Positions 51,187-60,880 of a DNA stretch of 64,000 nucleotides are shown here, piece by piece (position 1 is the stretch's first letter; each line of letters starts with the position of its first letter). A program made the position numbers and the translations under genes. The stretch is from Salinisphaera sp. LB1 (GTDB lineage: Bacteria; Pseudomonadota; Gammaproteobacteria; Nevskiales; Salinisphaeraceae), in assembly GCF_003177035.1 (NCBI RefSeq), contig NZ_CP029488.1, forward strand, positions 2,170,001-2,234,000, read 5' to 3'. Below the pieces are notes generated by a model. The model was given only the letters and a program-made list of their open reading frames with translations. It was not told the DNA's origin and did not search any database.

Positions 51187-52032
51187 ATGGTCGATACAGC
51201 ATTTTCGAATAGGCGCGGCGCCCCGATGTCGGCGGTGGATGCCGTCGCCGCTGCGCTATATCGCGATGGCGTGCTTGAACACAAGCAGGCGCTGGGACGT
51301 GTTTGGGCGGCCGAACTCGCGGCCGATATCGATGCCGCCGGTGCCGCGGCGCCATACGCCTGCGCGCACGGCGGTGTCGGCGGCGCGCAGCGCGGTTATG
51401 CAGAAATCCATCCGGAGGTGCTGCGCGGGTTCGTGGCGCTGGTCGACCATCCGTGGGTGCGCGCGGTGTCGGCGGCGGTGTTGGGTCCGGATTACCGGAT
51501 CATGGCCGTGGGGCTCGATCACCGTTCGTCGGGCAGCGCGGATCAGCCCTGGCACCGCGATTGTCCGAGCCCGCGCGCGACGCGGCGCGAACGTCGCCTG
51601 ACGTCATTGGCGTTTGACGTCGCTTGCGTGGATAGCGCGCCCGATACGGGGGCGTTCGAGGTGGTGCCGGGCAGCCAATGGGAATCCGGTGCCGACTTCG
51701 AGCACGAAATGTTTCCGGCGCGCTCCGAGTACGCCCGCTACGCGCGACTGGCCGTGCGACCGTGCCCGCGGGCGGGCGATATTTCAGCGCGTTCGCCGCT
51801 CGCTATTCATCGCGCAACGCAAAATCATTCGGACCACCGGGCCCGGCCGGCACTGGTGCTGCGCATGGGCGCGCCCGGCGTCGGCAATGACGGCCGTCAC
51901 GCCATGGCGGTAACCCGGACATTCTGGCTGAGTCTGCCGCCACGCGTGCGCCGGCACATGGCTTGCCCGATCGTCGGCGCACTCGTTCCGCCGGCCCACG
52001 GGATGGCGGGCGCGCCTGGATCGATGGCATAG
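51187..52032 (+). CDS. Phytanoyl-CoA dioxygenase (PhyH)-family protein
   Basis: A 281-residue member of the Fe(II)/2-oxoglutarate-dependent PhyH family. The metal-binding HxD is seen in DQPWHRDCPSP (His and Asp at about residues 123 and 125), and the distal His probably in LAIHRATQNHSDH, followed by RARPALVLRM (Arg for 2-oxoglutarate). Members hydroxylate small molecules such as ectoine, phytanoyl-CoA or sugars. The ATG at 51187 is used; TTG at 51178 or ATG at 51226 are alternatives. It is divergent from a LacI regulator with a shared operator, suggesting a sugar-like inducer. Confidence 0.72.
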   Translation: MVDTAFSNRRGAPMSAVDAVAAALYRDGVLEHKQALGRVWAAELAADIDAAGAAAPYACAHGGVGGAQRGYAEIHPEVLRGFVALVDHPWVRAVSAAVLGPDYRIMAVGLDHRSSGSADQPWHRDCPSPRATRRERRLTSLAFDVACVDSAPDTGAFEVVPGSQWESGADFEHEMFPARSEYARYARLAVRPCPRAGDISARSPLAIHRATQNHSDHRARPALVLRMGAPGVGNDGRHAMAVTRTFWLSLPPRVRRHMACPIVGALVPPAHGMAGAPGSMA

Positions 52033-52144
52033 GCGCGTCCTGTGCTCCAGCCCTGGTCGCCACGACCAGGGCCGAACGCGGTACCGTGCGCCAGGCGGTC
52101 GATTCACCCGGCGGACTCAAGATGGCCACCGAGCGCGCGGCCGG

Positions 52145-53209
52145 CTATTCGTCGGAAACCCCGTTGGGATGCGGTGCGGCGGTATCGGCGGGCACCTGCC
52201 GGTTGTGTTCCGTTCTGGCGGTGCCGCCATCGCGTGTCTTGATCGGGCCGCTCACCCGGTTGTCGCGGATGACGCCGCTACTTCCGGGAAAGCGGGATTC
52301 GATGGCGCCGGTGCCGGGGCCGTTGCGCAGCACTGTATTGCCCTGAACCAGGAAATGGTGGGCCTTGTTGAGATAGATGCCGGCGTCGTCGGTATCGTGA
52401 ATGACGTTGTCCCGGATCACACCGCCCCGGGTCTCGTATCGCGTGTCGGCATTGCGGAAATACGCGTCGTCGGTGCCACCGCCACCGAAGGACAGGCCGA
52501 TGAAACTGTGCTCGACCTCGTTGTCCGCGAATACCGTCTTGTGTGCGTTGCCCTTGGCAAACGCGGCGTACGCCGGGCCGCCGTCGGCGCGACGAATGTT
52601 GACGAAATGGTTGCCGAGCAGATGCCAGCCATTGCCGGCCACGATATCCACGCCTTCGACCACGCTGCGACGCCCGGTCGTGGTGAAGCCGATCCAGCAA
52701 TTCTCGATCGTGCCGTTATCGGAATAGGCGGCCGGGCCGCTGGCATGGGTGGGGCTGGTGATCTTGAAACCGGATTCGCCGTTGTCGAGCGTGCGCAGGT
52801 TGTCCGCGGTGAAGCGATCGGAATCGTTGTTGATCTGTACGCCGTGGTCGTAGCTGTCGCGCAGCGTCAGGTTTTCCAGCGTGATGTCGTCGGCGTTGTT
52901 CAGCCGGACGTTCGACTGCAGGCTCGGATCGTCGATGCCCGGCCCGCGGATGACCGTGTCGGCATAGTCGCGGGTGGCGCCGCTGATGGTGAGGTGGTGC
53001 TTGCCCCGAATCCGGATCGCCCGGGCCTGGCGATAAACGCCGGGCGCGAGAATGATGGTTTCGCCCGCCGGGGCATTGTCGATTGCGGTCTGCAGGCCCA
53101 CCAGTGAGGATACGGTGACGCGGGACGGATGCGCCACCGGGACACAACCGCTGGCAAACAACAGCGCCAGTAGGGGGACAGCGCGCGAAACGCCATAACG
53201 ATAGGGCAT
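52145..53209 (-). CDS. Right-handed parallel beta-helix lipoprotein
   Basis: A 354-residue exported protein. It starts with a hydrophobic segment and FASGCVP lipobox (lipoprotein), then VSSLVGLQTAIDNAPAGETI and ILAPGVY, the classic opening of pectin-lyase-like beta-helices. Repeated coils follow (DITLENLTLRDSYDHGVQIN, GTIENCWIG, GGVIRDNVIHDTDDAGIYLN, HFLVQGNTVLRNG). Such folds bind or cleave polysaccharides, but no catalytic triad can be assigned. The ATG at 53209 has GAGG upstream; an ATG at 53230 is possible. It is convergent with the PhyH gene. Confidence 0.85.
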   Translation of the reverse strand: MPYRYGVSRAVPLLALLFASGCVPVAHPSRVTVSSLVGLQTAIDNAPAGETIILAPGVYRQARAIRIRGKHHLTISGATRDYADTVIRGPGIDDPSLQSNVRLNNADDITLENLTLRDSYDHGVQINNDSDRFTADNLRTLDNGESGFKITSPTHASGPAAYSDNGTIENCWIGFTTTGRRSVVEGVDIVAGNGWHLLGNHFVNIRRADGGPAYAAFAKGNAHKTVFADNEVEHSFIGLSFGGGGTDDAYFRNADTRYETRGGVIRDNVIHDTDDAGIYLNKAHHFLVQGNTVLRNGPGTGAIESRFPGSSGVIRDNRVSGPIKTRDGGTARTEHNRQVPADTAAPHPNGVSDE

Positions 53210-53434
53210 CAGGTCGGACCTCGTGGACATGATTCGATCGAACCGGCCCCGGCGTCGAAACCGCCCGCATTGTCCCTCGCGCCATGCATGAGAGCAGGTT
53301 TGGCCGTCGCGGGCAACTGCGTGCTCGGGCGCGTGGCCAGGCCGGCGCGCTCAAGTTTCAGCCCGCGCGGCCGATAGAAAGCGCAGAACGAGCGCCGGTA
53401 TCGGCGAGCGGCAGCGAGGCGGGGGGAACACAGC

Positions 53435-55201
53435 ATGCTGAATGTCCGAAAGAGCGTACGAGCCAAGATCGGACTGGGTCTGGGGCTGACCTTCGTCCTG
53501 GTCGCCGTGCTGGTCGCGGTGTCCCTGTGGTCGATTACCACGGTGGATAAAGCCACTACCGAAATCTATCGTAGCAATATGGTCGCCAGTACGGCCATTG
53601 CCCGTACCCAGGCCCTGCTGTCGGACCTCAAAAGCGACATCAAGGTCGCGCTCAATTCCTCGGCGCAGTCGGCCAATGTGCACAATCTGCCGGACGAGAT
53701 CGCCCGGGTACGCAAACAGGTGAAGACCGCCTGGGGACAATATTATCCAACACTGGCCGGCAGCGGCGACGAGGCGAAGGCTGCAAAGAAAGCCCAGACC
53801 ACGCTGGCCGGCATCGATGACGCGTTGGGGCGTTTTGCCGGGACCATCCAGGACCAGGGCATACTCGGCGCGGCCATGTTCTATGGCACATCGTTGCGGC
53901 AACCGCTCGCGCAGATCAATGACCAACTCGATACCTTGTCCGGCTTCGAGAACAAGACGGCTGCGGCGGCTTTCGTGCAGGAACAACGTGTGGCGCATCT
54001 GGCCCGGCTGGGCATGGCGGGCTTCGGTGGCGCGGTATTGTTGGTCACGCTGATTGCCATGATCTGGCTGGCGCGCATGATCATGCGCCCGCTCAATGCC
54101 GCCCGAGGTTTCGTCGAAGCGATCGCCGACGGCGATCTCGGCGTGGCCATTCACAACCCCTACCGCGACGAGTTCGGCGCGATGATCGGTGCCATCGAAG
54201 CGATGCGTGAGCGTCTGGCCCGCGTGGTGCAGCGCGTGCGCGGTCATGCCGAGTCGGTTTCGGGCGGGGTCGGCGAAATCGCGTCGGGCAATGAGGAGCT
54301 CAGCACGCGAACCCAGCAGCAGTCCGCCAGTCTCGAGGAAACCGCGGCGTCCATGGAACAAATGACCGCGACCGTGCGCCAGAATGCCGACAATGCGGCC
54401 CAGGCCGATCAGCTGGCGCGGACGGTGCGTGACCAGGCACATTCCGGCACCGACGTGGTCGGCCGGGCGGTCGAGTCGATGCAGGCGATCGATGCGGTCA
54501 GCCGCCGAATCGCCGAGAACATCAGCTTGATCGACGATATTGCCTTCCAGACCAATCTGCTGGCGCTCAATGCCTCGGTGGAGGCGGCGCGCGCGGGCGA
54601 GCAGGGGCGCGGTTTTGCGGTGGTGGCCTCGGAAGTGCGCAATCTGGCGACGCGCAGCGCCACGGCGGCCAAGGAGATCAATGCGCTGGTTGCCGAAAGC
54701 GTGGCGAAAGTGGCGGATGGCTCGCGCGACGTCGGGCTTTCCGGTGAAACGCTGAACCAGATCACGGGCAGTATCAATCAGGTCAGCGACGTCGTCGCCG
54801 AGATCGCGGCCGCGAGCAAGGAACAGACGGGCGGTATCGAGCAGGTCAACCAGGCGGTCACCCAGATGGACGGCATGACGCAACAGAATGCGGCACTGGT
54901 TGAGGAATCGGCGGCGGCAAGCCGGTCCCTGAGCGAGCGGGCGCGCGAGTTGATCGCCGAGGTGGGTTTCTTCCGGCTCGCCGGCGGGTCAGCGCAGACG
55001 GCTAGCGCGAAGCAGCCCGCCGCGCCCGCGGCCGAGCGTCGCCCGGCCGCCGATAGGGGCGCCGAGGCTGCCGCCGCGAAGGAGTCGGCGGTCGAAAGAG
55101 CGCCCGCACGGCGCGCCTCGCCGACGACGGCATCCGCCGCGCCCGCGCCCGTTGCAGCAGCGGCCGGGGCAGAATCGGAGTCGGACTGGGCCACGTTCTG
55201 A
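53435..55201 (+). CDS. Methyl-accepting chemotaxis protein
   Basis: A 588-residue transmembrane chemoreceptor. Membrane helix 1 ([18 protein letters not shown]), a four-helix-bundle periplasmic sensor of about 150 residues, membrane helix 2 ([16 protein letters not shown]), a HAMP domain ([20 protein letters not shown]) and the cytoplasmic signalling domain with hairpin tip [20 protein letters not shown] follow in order. An Ala-rich flexible linker precedes a C-terminal DWATF, a W-x-x-F pentapeptide like the CheR/CheB tether of high-abundance receptors. GGGGGGAA precedes the ATG. The ligand is unknown; no che genes are in the window. Confidence 0.93.
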   Translation: MLNVRKSVRAKIGLGLGLTFVLVAVLVAVSLWSITTVDKATTEIYRSNMVASTAIARTQALLSDLKSDIKVALNSSAQSANVHNLPDEIARVRKQVKTAWGQYYPTLAGSGDEAKAAKKAQTTLAGIDDALGRFAGTIQDQGILGAAMFYGTSLRQPLAQINDQLDTLSGFENKTAAAAFVQEQRVAHLARLGMAGFGGAVLLVTLIAMIWLARMIMRPLNAARGFVEAIADGDLGVAIHNPYRDEFGAMIGAIEAMRERLARVVQRVRGHAESVSGGVGEIASGNEELSTRTQQQSASLEETAASMEQMTATVRQNADNAAQADQLARTVRDQAHSGTDVVGRAVESMQAIDAVSRRIAENISLIDDIAFQTNLLALNASVEAARAGEQGRGFAVVASEVRNLATRSATAAKEINALVAESVAKVADGSRDVGLSGETLNQITGSINQVSDVVAEIAAASKEQTGGIEQVNQAVTQMDGMTQQNAALVEESAAASRSLSERARELIAEVGFFRLAGGSAQTASAKQPAAPAAERRPAADRGAEAAAAKESAVERAPARRASPTTASAAPAPVAAAAGAESESDWATF

Positions 55202-55668
55202 GTGATTGTCGGATGCCGCCTTCGGGGCGGCGATCGAAGGCCGCGTGAGCCGGCGGGCCGTAGCGGTCCGCCCGGCCCGCCGGACTGGATTTACGCTATC
55301 CGGCATTGCGTTGCTGGATAGGGTTGTCGACGCATCGCGACCGCAACGCGGCATCGTGTCGCGCGGCAACGGGCCTGGGCTGCGGCCAAGGGCGCGTGAA
55401 TGAAGCGCTGCGCAGGGCAGCGTGCCTTGATAATGCGCTCGGCAGATCGCCGATGCAGGATGGTGCGCACAGCCTGCTGCAGTCAGCATGGCTTGCAGGC
55501 AGAGGCTCGATTCGGCCAGGCGACGACAGACGCAATAGACAGGCGCCAGGGACTCGCGATCCTATGATGAAGCCGAGCTGCGCGGCATGTGACCAACTCG
55601 GCGCCGCCGCGGCGCCGGGCGCGCGGTATAGTGACGTCGATCCGGTTTTTGCTTTAACGGAGAAGGCC
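55202..55668. other. Gap after the chemoreceptor gene
   Basis: About 465 bases without a supported gene. A GCCGCC-TTCGG-GGCGGC hairpin (55215-55231) just after the chemoreceptor stop may act in termination, though it lacks a T-tract. The in-frame extension upstream of the small lipoprotein gene has no domain. Confidence 0.35.
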
Positions 55669-56031
55669 ATGTGGCGCCGAACGCTGGTGGTAGCGTCGAT
55701 GCTGACCGGGCTCGCCGGCTGCGCTTCGCAGCCGTCTTCGCCGATTCAGGATGCCTACAACGATTACTGGACATGCGCGAGCAACGCGGTCCGGCCCTTC
55801 ATCGACCAGCGTGATCTGACCTCTCACGAAGCCGCGCTGCGGGCACAGGCGCAGTGTAATCCGTCGTACCGGAAATATCGCGCCGCGCAGATTGCCGCGG
55901 TCCGTCATACCGTGCCCGCCGACAGCTACGACATGGCCGACCCGCTGGGCGCCCAGCAAGCGCTGGTCTGGCGCCGCCGGGTGACCAAGGCGCTGGACGA
56001 CTACGTTCAGCGCGTTCGGGCGGGCTCGTAG
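55669..56031 (+). CDS. Small lipoprotein of unknown function
   Basis: A 120-residue protein with a lipoprotein signal (MWRRTLVVASMLTGLAGCAS; lipobox LAGC). The remainder is helical and polar, with cysteines in YWTCASNAV and AQCNPSYRKY that could form a disulfide. GGAG lies 8 bases before the ATG at 55669, so the longer upstream frame is discounted. I recognise no family. It may be an envelope protein; there is no informative neighbour. Confidence 0.7.
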   Translation: MWRRTLVVASMLTGLAGCASQPSSPIQDAYNDYWTCASNAVRPFIDQRDLTSHEAALRAQAQCNPSYRKYRAAQIAAVRHTVPADSYDMADPLGAQQALVWRRRVTKALDDYVQRVRAGS

Positions 56032-56856
56032 GGTACAGGCCCGGCTGGCCGGACGCAGAACGACGCCTGATGGTCGCATCGCCGATGCCGCGCGCGCTCG
56101 GTATTCAAACCGTGGGTCTGCGTAAGCGTTGGTTCCAGCAAACCCGTAACCCCTGCGACGCGTGCGTTATCGCACGCTTGTCAGTCAATGCGGTGATGCC
56201 GGCCTGTTTTTAGTCAGGCTCCGAAGCGACGACATCTGATCCGCAGCTTGTGACCCGCGGGTCCGGAAGACCCGGGGTGAACGCGGCGCACTCACCACTT
56301 GCGCGGCTGCCTGCAGCACTCGTGCGAGATGGACGCCGGGCGATTGTGGTGATCAGCCGGACGAAGAGCGGGCGATCCGCGGCATTGCGCCCCCCGCCGC
56401 TATTCAACTCGCGTGAATTGGCAGCTCGGGTAGCGGCGCAATCTACTGCTGATTCGCGTCGCCCGGTCATGGGCGACCGATGCGATATATCCGATGTCTG
56501 CGCGCCGTGCATCACAACCGGCACGTTGCCCTTCGGCCGTGCAGCCGTGTGCTCGTGGGTGCCGGCATTTCAATGGACCTGCTCGCCTGCGCCGTACTTT
56601 GCAGACACGGCGAAACTTTATCAGGAAAGGTTTTTTACGCGATTGCCATTCGCAATCTGGCCATCGCGTAGATGATGGCCCTGATCTTGCATTGAACGTG
56701 TCCCAGCTTGCGCTATCGCGTTTTACGCGGATGCCGGGCGCATCCGTTCCGGCCTCGGCTATTGATTTTGGTTTTTTGTAGGCCGTTGATCGAAAAAGGG
56801 AGCGGGGCCGTGGCTGGAAGGGAGGAAGAGGGCTTCGCTCTTTTCGAAAATTGTAA
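56032..56856. other. Long gene-poor leader before the TonB-dependent receptor gene
   Basis: An 825-base stretch with no supported gene. Frames of up to 141 residues (56250-56675) have no domain or ribosome site and look spurious. Lower-GC patches near 56590-56650 and 56755-56880 suggest promoter and untranslated leader for the receptor gene. A GGGAGGAAGAGG with a nearby GAAGAGGGCTTCGCTCTTTTC hairpin (56825-56845) lies just before the receptor start and might modulate translation. No known riboswitch was recognised. Confidence 0.4.
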
Positions 56857-59781
56857 ATGTCCGACCGTTATTGGGGATCGATCATGACCGAAGCGTCAGC
56901 TTCTGAGGCTGAAAAGCCTTGGGTGCGTACTGATGAATATGTATCAGGCGTAACGAACTGGAAAAATACGTCCAAAGCATCGATTTGTGCCTGTCTGCTT
57001 GCGTTGTCGCCGGTCGGTGCCGCCCTTGCGCAGACGACTGGCTCATCTTCGAGTAGTGGCGACAATGGCTATGTTGCGCCTGCTGCAGCGAGCGGTGATG
57101 CTGGCGCCAGCGCCAGTGGGGTGGCGCCGGCGGCGCCTGCAGCAGCGGCCCCCGCAGCAGCGTCGGCTTCTGCGTCCTCAAGCTCGGCGGCGGTTTCTGC
57201 GCCGACTACCAATCTGGGCAATGTGGCGGTAACCGGTACCGCGATCGCGCGTACCGACGCCGCGACTTCTCTCCCGGTCACGGTTTACAAGGCGTCTGAT
57301 CTGCGCAAGCAGGGTATTACATCCACGCCCCAGCTGTTACAGCAGTTGGCGGGTAATGATAGTTCTTCCGGCCCGGGTTTTGGTACCGGCGCACAGAACA
57401 CGGGCGGCGCGTCTTTCGCCGATTTGCGCGGCCTGGGTCCGAACAAGACCCTGATCCTGCTGAACGGGCGTCGTCTGGCGGTCAACGGTTTGTTCGGCAA
57501 CGGTTCCGGGACGGATCTCAACAGCATTCCGTTTGCGGCCATCGACCGTGTGGAAGTGCTGCGCAGTGGCGCGTCGGCCTTGTACGGCACCGACGCGGTC
57601 GGCGGCGTGATCAACTTCATCACCAAGAAGAATCTTCAGGGCGGCGACGTCAGCCTGCAGGAAACGCTGCCGACTCGTAGCGGTGGCGGGAATGGAACAA
57701 CGCTGAGCGCGACCTTTGGCAAGGGCGATCTCGATAAGGACGGCTGGAACATCATGGGTACGCTGGAATACCGGCGTCAGCAGGCCGTCAATGCCAATGA
57801 TCGCAGTTTTGTGACCCCACTCGATCCGCGCATCGATGCCGTCTCGTCGTTCACCTACCCCGGTCAATATGTCGCCAACCCCAACTACAATCCGACGGCA
57901 CCGGGTTGTAACGTGCATGGCGAAGTCAGCATCGGCGATAGCGTGTCCTGCCGCGAGAACTACACCGCGCTCGGGGCGAACGTTGTAGACCGGTCGAACG
58001 AGCCCTCGGCCTATCTGCGCGGCGCGTACAAGATCAACGACAACAACAAGGTTTCGTTGAGCTATCTGTGGACGCGCAATACCAATTACACCCTGTCGGC
58101 GCCGTCGCCCACCGTCGGCAACTTCGGCTCCTCGGTCGCGATCAGTCCCTCGAGCCCGTATTACCCGGGCAACGGCGTGGTGCCGCTGCCGACGACCGCG
58201 GCTGAAGGTGCCGGCAGCTTCGATCCCACGCAGCCGGCGCAACTGCGCTATCGCGCTGTTCCGCTGGGTCCGCGTATCGCCCGCAACGTCAACCAGAGTC
58301 AGCGCGCGGTCATGGCCTTCACGGGCCGTTTCCTGGGTGGCTTCCATTACGACACGGCGCTTAATTTCGACCAGAGCACCACCACGCAGAATCTCGTCAG
58401 CGGGTTCTTCAATCAGGCCTATGGCGCCAATTCCTTTCAGACCGCGGTCAACGACGGCTCCTTCAATCCGTTCACCAGCAATCCGACGCCTGCCCAGTTG
58501 GCAAAACTTCGAAGTCTGGAAACGACCGGGGAGCTCGACCAGTATCGTACCCGTGCCTATATCTGGGATGGCAAGGTCGATCATGAGTTGGGTAACTGGT
58601 TCGGCGCCGGCCAGGCCGCGCTCGCGCTGGGCGCCCAGTATCGGCACGAGACGTTGAGCGAGTACGTCAACGGGTCCGTGGCAGAGCGGGCGACCAGCGA
58701 GGGTATCGAGGCCACGCAGATCAATAAGAAACGAGACGTGGAAAGCGTGTTCGGTGAATTGAACATTCCGCTGCTGAAAAATCTGTCGCTCGACGCCCAG
58801 GCGCGCTTCGACAACTACAGCGATGTCGGTACAACGACCAACCCCAAGGTCTCGCTTCGTTACCAGCCGTTCAAGATGCTGGTGCTGCGCGCGCACTATG
58901 CCGAGGGGTTTCATGCGCCCACGCTGTATGATCTCTATCAGCCGCCGTCCGTCACTAATTCCTCAGGCGGGCTCAACGATCCGTTGCGTTGTCCGGGCGG
59001 CACGCCCATTGCAGGCGCCAACGCTTCGGTCAGCTGTAATCAGCAGTTCAACGAGCAGATCGGCGGCAACAAGAATCTCCAGCCGGAGACATCGCAAAGC
59101 TGGGGTGCCGGCTTCGTTCTGCAGCCGATCAAATATGTGTCCCTGTCCGCAGACTTCTGGCATATCCGGATCACGAACCTGATTTCCGTGCCGCCAGACG
59201 ACTACATCTTCAGCCACTACAGCAAGTACGCGAATGAGTTCCACCGGAACGGGTCTGGCGGGCCGATCAACTACATAAGCGACCTCAACCAGAATCTGGG
59301 CGCGATCACCACCAGTGGTGAGGACGTCGATCTGAAGTTCAATCTTCCGACCGACACCGGCGATTACACGCTGGCCTTGACCGGCACGTATACGAATTAC
59401 TTCGAGCAGCAGGTGGTGCCGGGCGGGAAATTCATATCGAACGTGGGACGTTATGCCAACGACCAGGTCGAGTTCCGCTGGAAGCACAACATTACGCTGG
59501 GCTGGAGCAAGGGCCCTTGGGCGCTGGCGGTCGTCAACCACTACGAGAGTGGCTACCGGGATTCAGGCGGGGATCGGCAGGTGCATCCCTTTATTACCTG
59601 GGATACCTATGGCTCCTACTCGTTCCACGACGGTGTCCAGATCACGCTGGGCTCGGATAACGTGTTCGACAAGAACCCGCCGTTCTCGGTGCAGACCTAT
59701 GCGGGCAATTCCGGGTATGACGCCCGTTATGCCAGCGGTCTCGGCCGTACCGTCTACGGTAGGCTGAGCTATGACTTCTGA
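56857..59781 (+). CDS. TonB-dependent outer-membrane receptor
   Basis: A 974-residue receptor for energy-dependent uptake across the outer membrane. After an N-terminal extension and signal segment (ICACLLALSPVGAALAQ) comes a 50-residue Ala/Ser/Gly/Pro low-complexity stretch. The plug follows (NLGNVAVTGTAIARTDAATS, FADLRGLGPNKTLILLNGRR, RVEVLRSGASALYGTDAVGG), then the barrel, ending in Tyr-Asp-Phe as outer-membrane proteins do. The signal lies unusually far in (about residues 40-60), so the true start may be later than 56857 (for example the ATG at 56884); no ribosome site is obvious. The ligand is unknown. A terminator follows. Confidence 0.9.
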   Translation: MSDRYWGSIMTEASASEAEKPWVRTDEYVSGVTNWKNTSKASICACLLALSPVGAALAQTTGSSSSSGDNGYVAPAAASGDAGASASGVAPAAPAAAAPAAASASASSSSAAVSAPTTNLGNVAVTGTAIARTDAATSLPVTVYKASDLRKQGITSTPQLLQQLAGNDSSSGPGFGTGAQNTGGASFADLRGLGPNKTLILLNGRRLAVNGLFGNGSGTDLNSIPFAAIDRVEVLRSGASALYGTDAVGGVINFITKKNLQGGDVSLQETLPTRSGGGNGTTLSATFGKGDLDKDGWNIMGTLEYRRQQAVNANDRSFVTPLDPRIDAVSSFTYPGQYVANPNYNPTAPGCNVHGEVSIGDSVSCRENYTALGANVVDRSNEPSAYLRGAYKINDNNKVSLSYLWTRNTNYTLSAPSPTVGNFGSSVAISPSSPYYPGNGVVPLPTTAAEGAGSFDPTQPAQLRYRAVPLGPRIARNVNQSQRAVMAFTGRFLGGFHYDTALNFDQSTTTQNLVSGFFNQAYGANSFQTAVNDGSFNPFTSNPTPAQLAKLRSLETTGELDQYRTRAYIWDGKVDHELGNWFGAGQAALALGAQYRHETLSEYVNGSVAERATSEGIEATQINKKRDVESVFGELNIPLLKNLSLDAQARFDNYSDVGTTTNPKVSLRYQPFKMLVLRAHYAEGFHAPTLYDLYQPPSVTNSSGGLNDPLRCPGGTPIAGANASVSCNQQFNEQIGGNKNLQPETSQSWGAGFVLQPIKYVSLSADFWHIRITNLISVPPDDYIFSHYSKYANEFHRNGSGGPINYISDLNQNLGAITTSGEDVDLKFNLPTDTGDYTLALTGTYTNYFEQQVVPGGKFISNVGRYANDQVEFRWKHNITLGWSKGPWALAVVNHYESGYRDSGGDRQVHPFITWDTYGSYSFHDGVQITLGSDNVFDKNPPFSVQTYAGNSGYDARYASGLGRTVYGRLSYDF

Positions 59782-59805
59782 TAGGTAGAAGGATTGGCCC
59801 TGAGC

Positions 59806-59833
59806 CGCCGCCACCGTGAGGTGGCGGCGTTTT
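59806..59833 (+). terminator. Rho-independent terminator of the TonB-receptor gene
   Basis: CGCCGCCACC and GGTGGCGGCG form a perfect 10-bp stem around a GTGA loop, followed by TTTT, 25 bases after the receptor stop. Confidence 0.8.
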
Positions 59834-59926
59834 CATGGGCTCAGACTGAATGACTGCGGGCAGCGTTCAGGCTGGCCGCAAGGTAAAGGGCGCGTGACGC
59901 CGTCAACGAGTCCGGGCGGCCTCGTT

Positions 59927-60712
59927 TCAGCGCTTCTTGCGGTTCAGGAATGCGTTCATGATCTCGCGGACTTCGCTGCTGGCGAGTCGCTGTCCGAAAA
60001 TTTCGGCCTCGCGCTCGATCTGGGCCACGGTGTCGGCCGTATTCATGCCTTCGCGCAGCAGGCGCTTGCTAGCGCTCATCGCCCCGGGCGGTTTCGCGGC
60101 CAGACGTGCGGCCAGTTCGTGGGTACGGTCGGCCAGCTGGGCGGCCGGCACGCGATACGCGATCAGGCCCATGTGCTGCGCTTCCTCGGCGCTGAGCGTG
60201 TCGCCGGCGAGCAGCAAGCGAGCAGCGTTCTGGCGCCCGACCAGTGCCGGCAGCAATCGGCTCGAGCCGGCCTCCGGCACCAGGCCGAGATCGATGAAGG
60301 CCGTGTAGAAACGCGCATCGTCCGCGGCGATGACCAGATCGGCATGCAGCAACAGCGTGGTGCCGATGCCGGTGGCCTGGCCCTGGACGGCGACTACGAT
60401 CGGCTTGTCGCATTCGGCCATGCGGCGGATGAAGCGCAGCGCCGGTCCGTCGGTGCCGGCATCGCCGGACGCTGGATCCGCGTTGGCGAAGTCGGCGATA
60501 TCGTTGCCGGCACAGAACATCGGGCCTTCGCCGGCGAGCACGATGACGTGTACTTCGGGGTCGTCCACTGCGGCCGCGATGGCGGTGCCCAGATCGGCAT
60601 ACATGGCGCGCGTCAGCGCATTGCGCTTGTCGGCGCGATCGAGGGTGACGCGCAGCACGTGGTCGTCGACGCTGGCACGGACATGGCCGCTCTGCAGATC
60701 GGGTCGGGTCAT
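59927..60712 (-). CDS. Enoyl-CoA hydratase/isomerase family protein
   Basis: A 261-residue crotonase-fold protein. The oxyanion-hole segments are PMFCAGNDIADF and VQGQATGIGTTLLLHADLVI, and the catalytic Glu appears as LVPEAGSSRLLP; the first catalytic Glu of hydratases (GGG-hE) is not conserved (TGIGTT), so it may act as an isomerase or atypical hydratase. It ends with the basic NRKKR. The ATG at 60712 starts the domain directly. It is divergent from surE. A role in fatty-acid or aromatic acyl-CoA breakdown is plausible. Confidence 0.87.
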   Translation of the reverse strand: MTRPDLQSGHVRASVDDHVLRVTLDRADKRNALTRAMYADLGTAIAAAVDDPEVHVIVLAGEGPMFCAGNDIADFANADPASGDAGTDGPALRFIRRMAECDKPIVVAVQGQATGIGTTLLLHADLVIAADDARFYTAFIDLGLVPEAGSSRLLPALVGRQNAARLLLAGDTLSAEEAQHMGLIAYRVPAAQLADRTHELAARLAAKPPGAMSASKRLLREGMNTADTVAQIEREAEIFGQRLASSEVREIMNAFLNRKKR

Positions 60713-60880
60713 GGGACTTTCGCCAAAACGATGAAGATACTGTGCCGTATGTACACCGCCGGGGCGGCATTCGGCAAGTCGGTGAGGGTCGCTGTGGCGC
60801 GGTGTTCGACCGGTTGGCACCCGCGTTGCAATGCGGGTGCGCTAAGCTGGTCGCCCTTTGCGAGGTGGAGACAGGCTTCG

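Noticed and set aside
56250-56675. 141-codon open frame before the TonB-receptor gene
   Set aside because: No ribosome site, no domain, and Arg/Ala-rich composition typical of chance frames in GC-rich DNA.
59816-60880. In-frame upstream extension of surE
   Set aside because: SurE begins at the conserved metal-binding region just after 60881; the extension is antisense to the hydratase gene.
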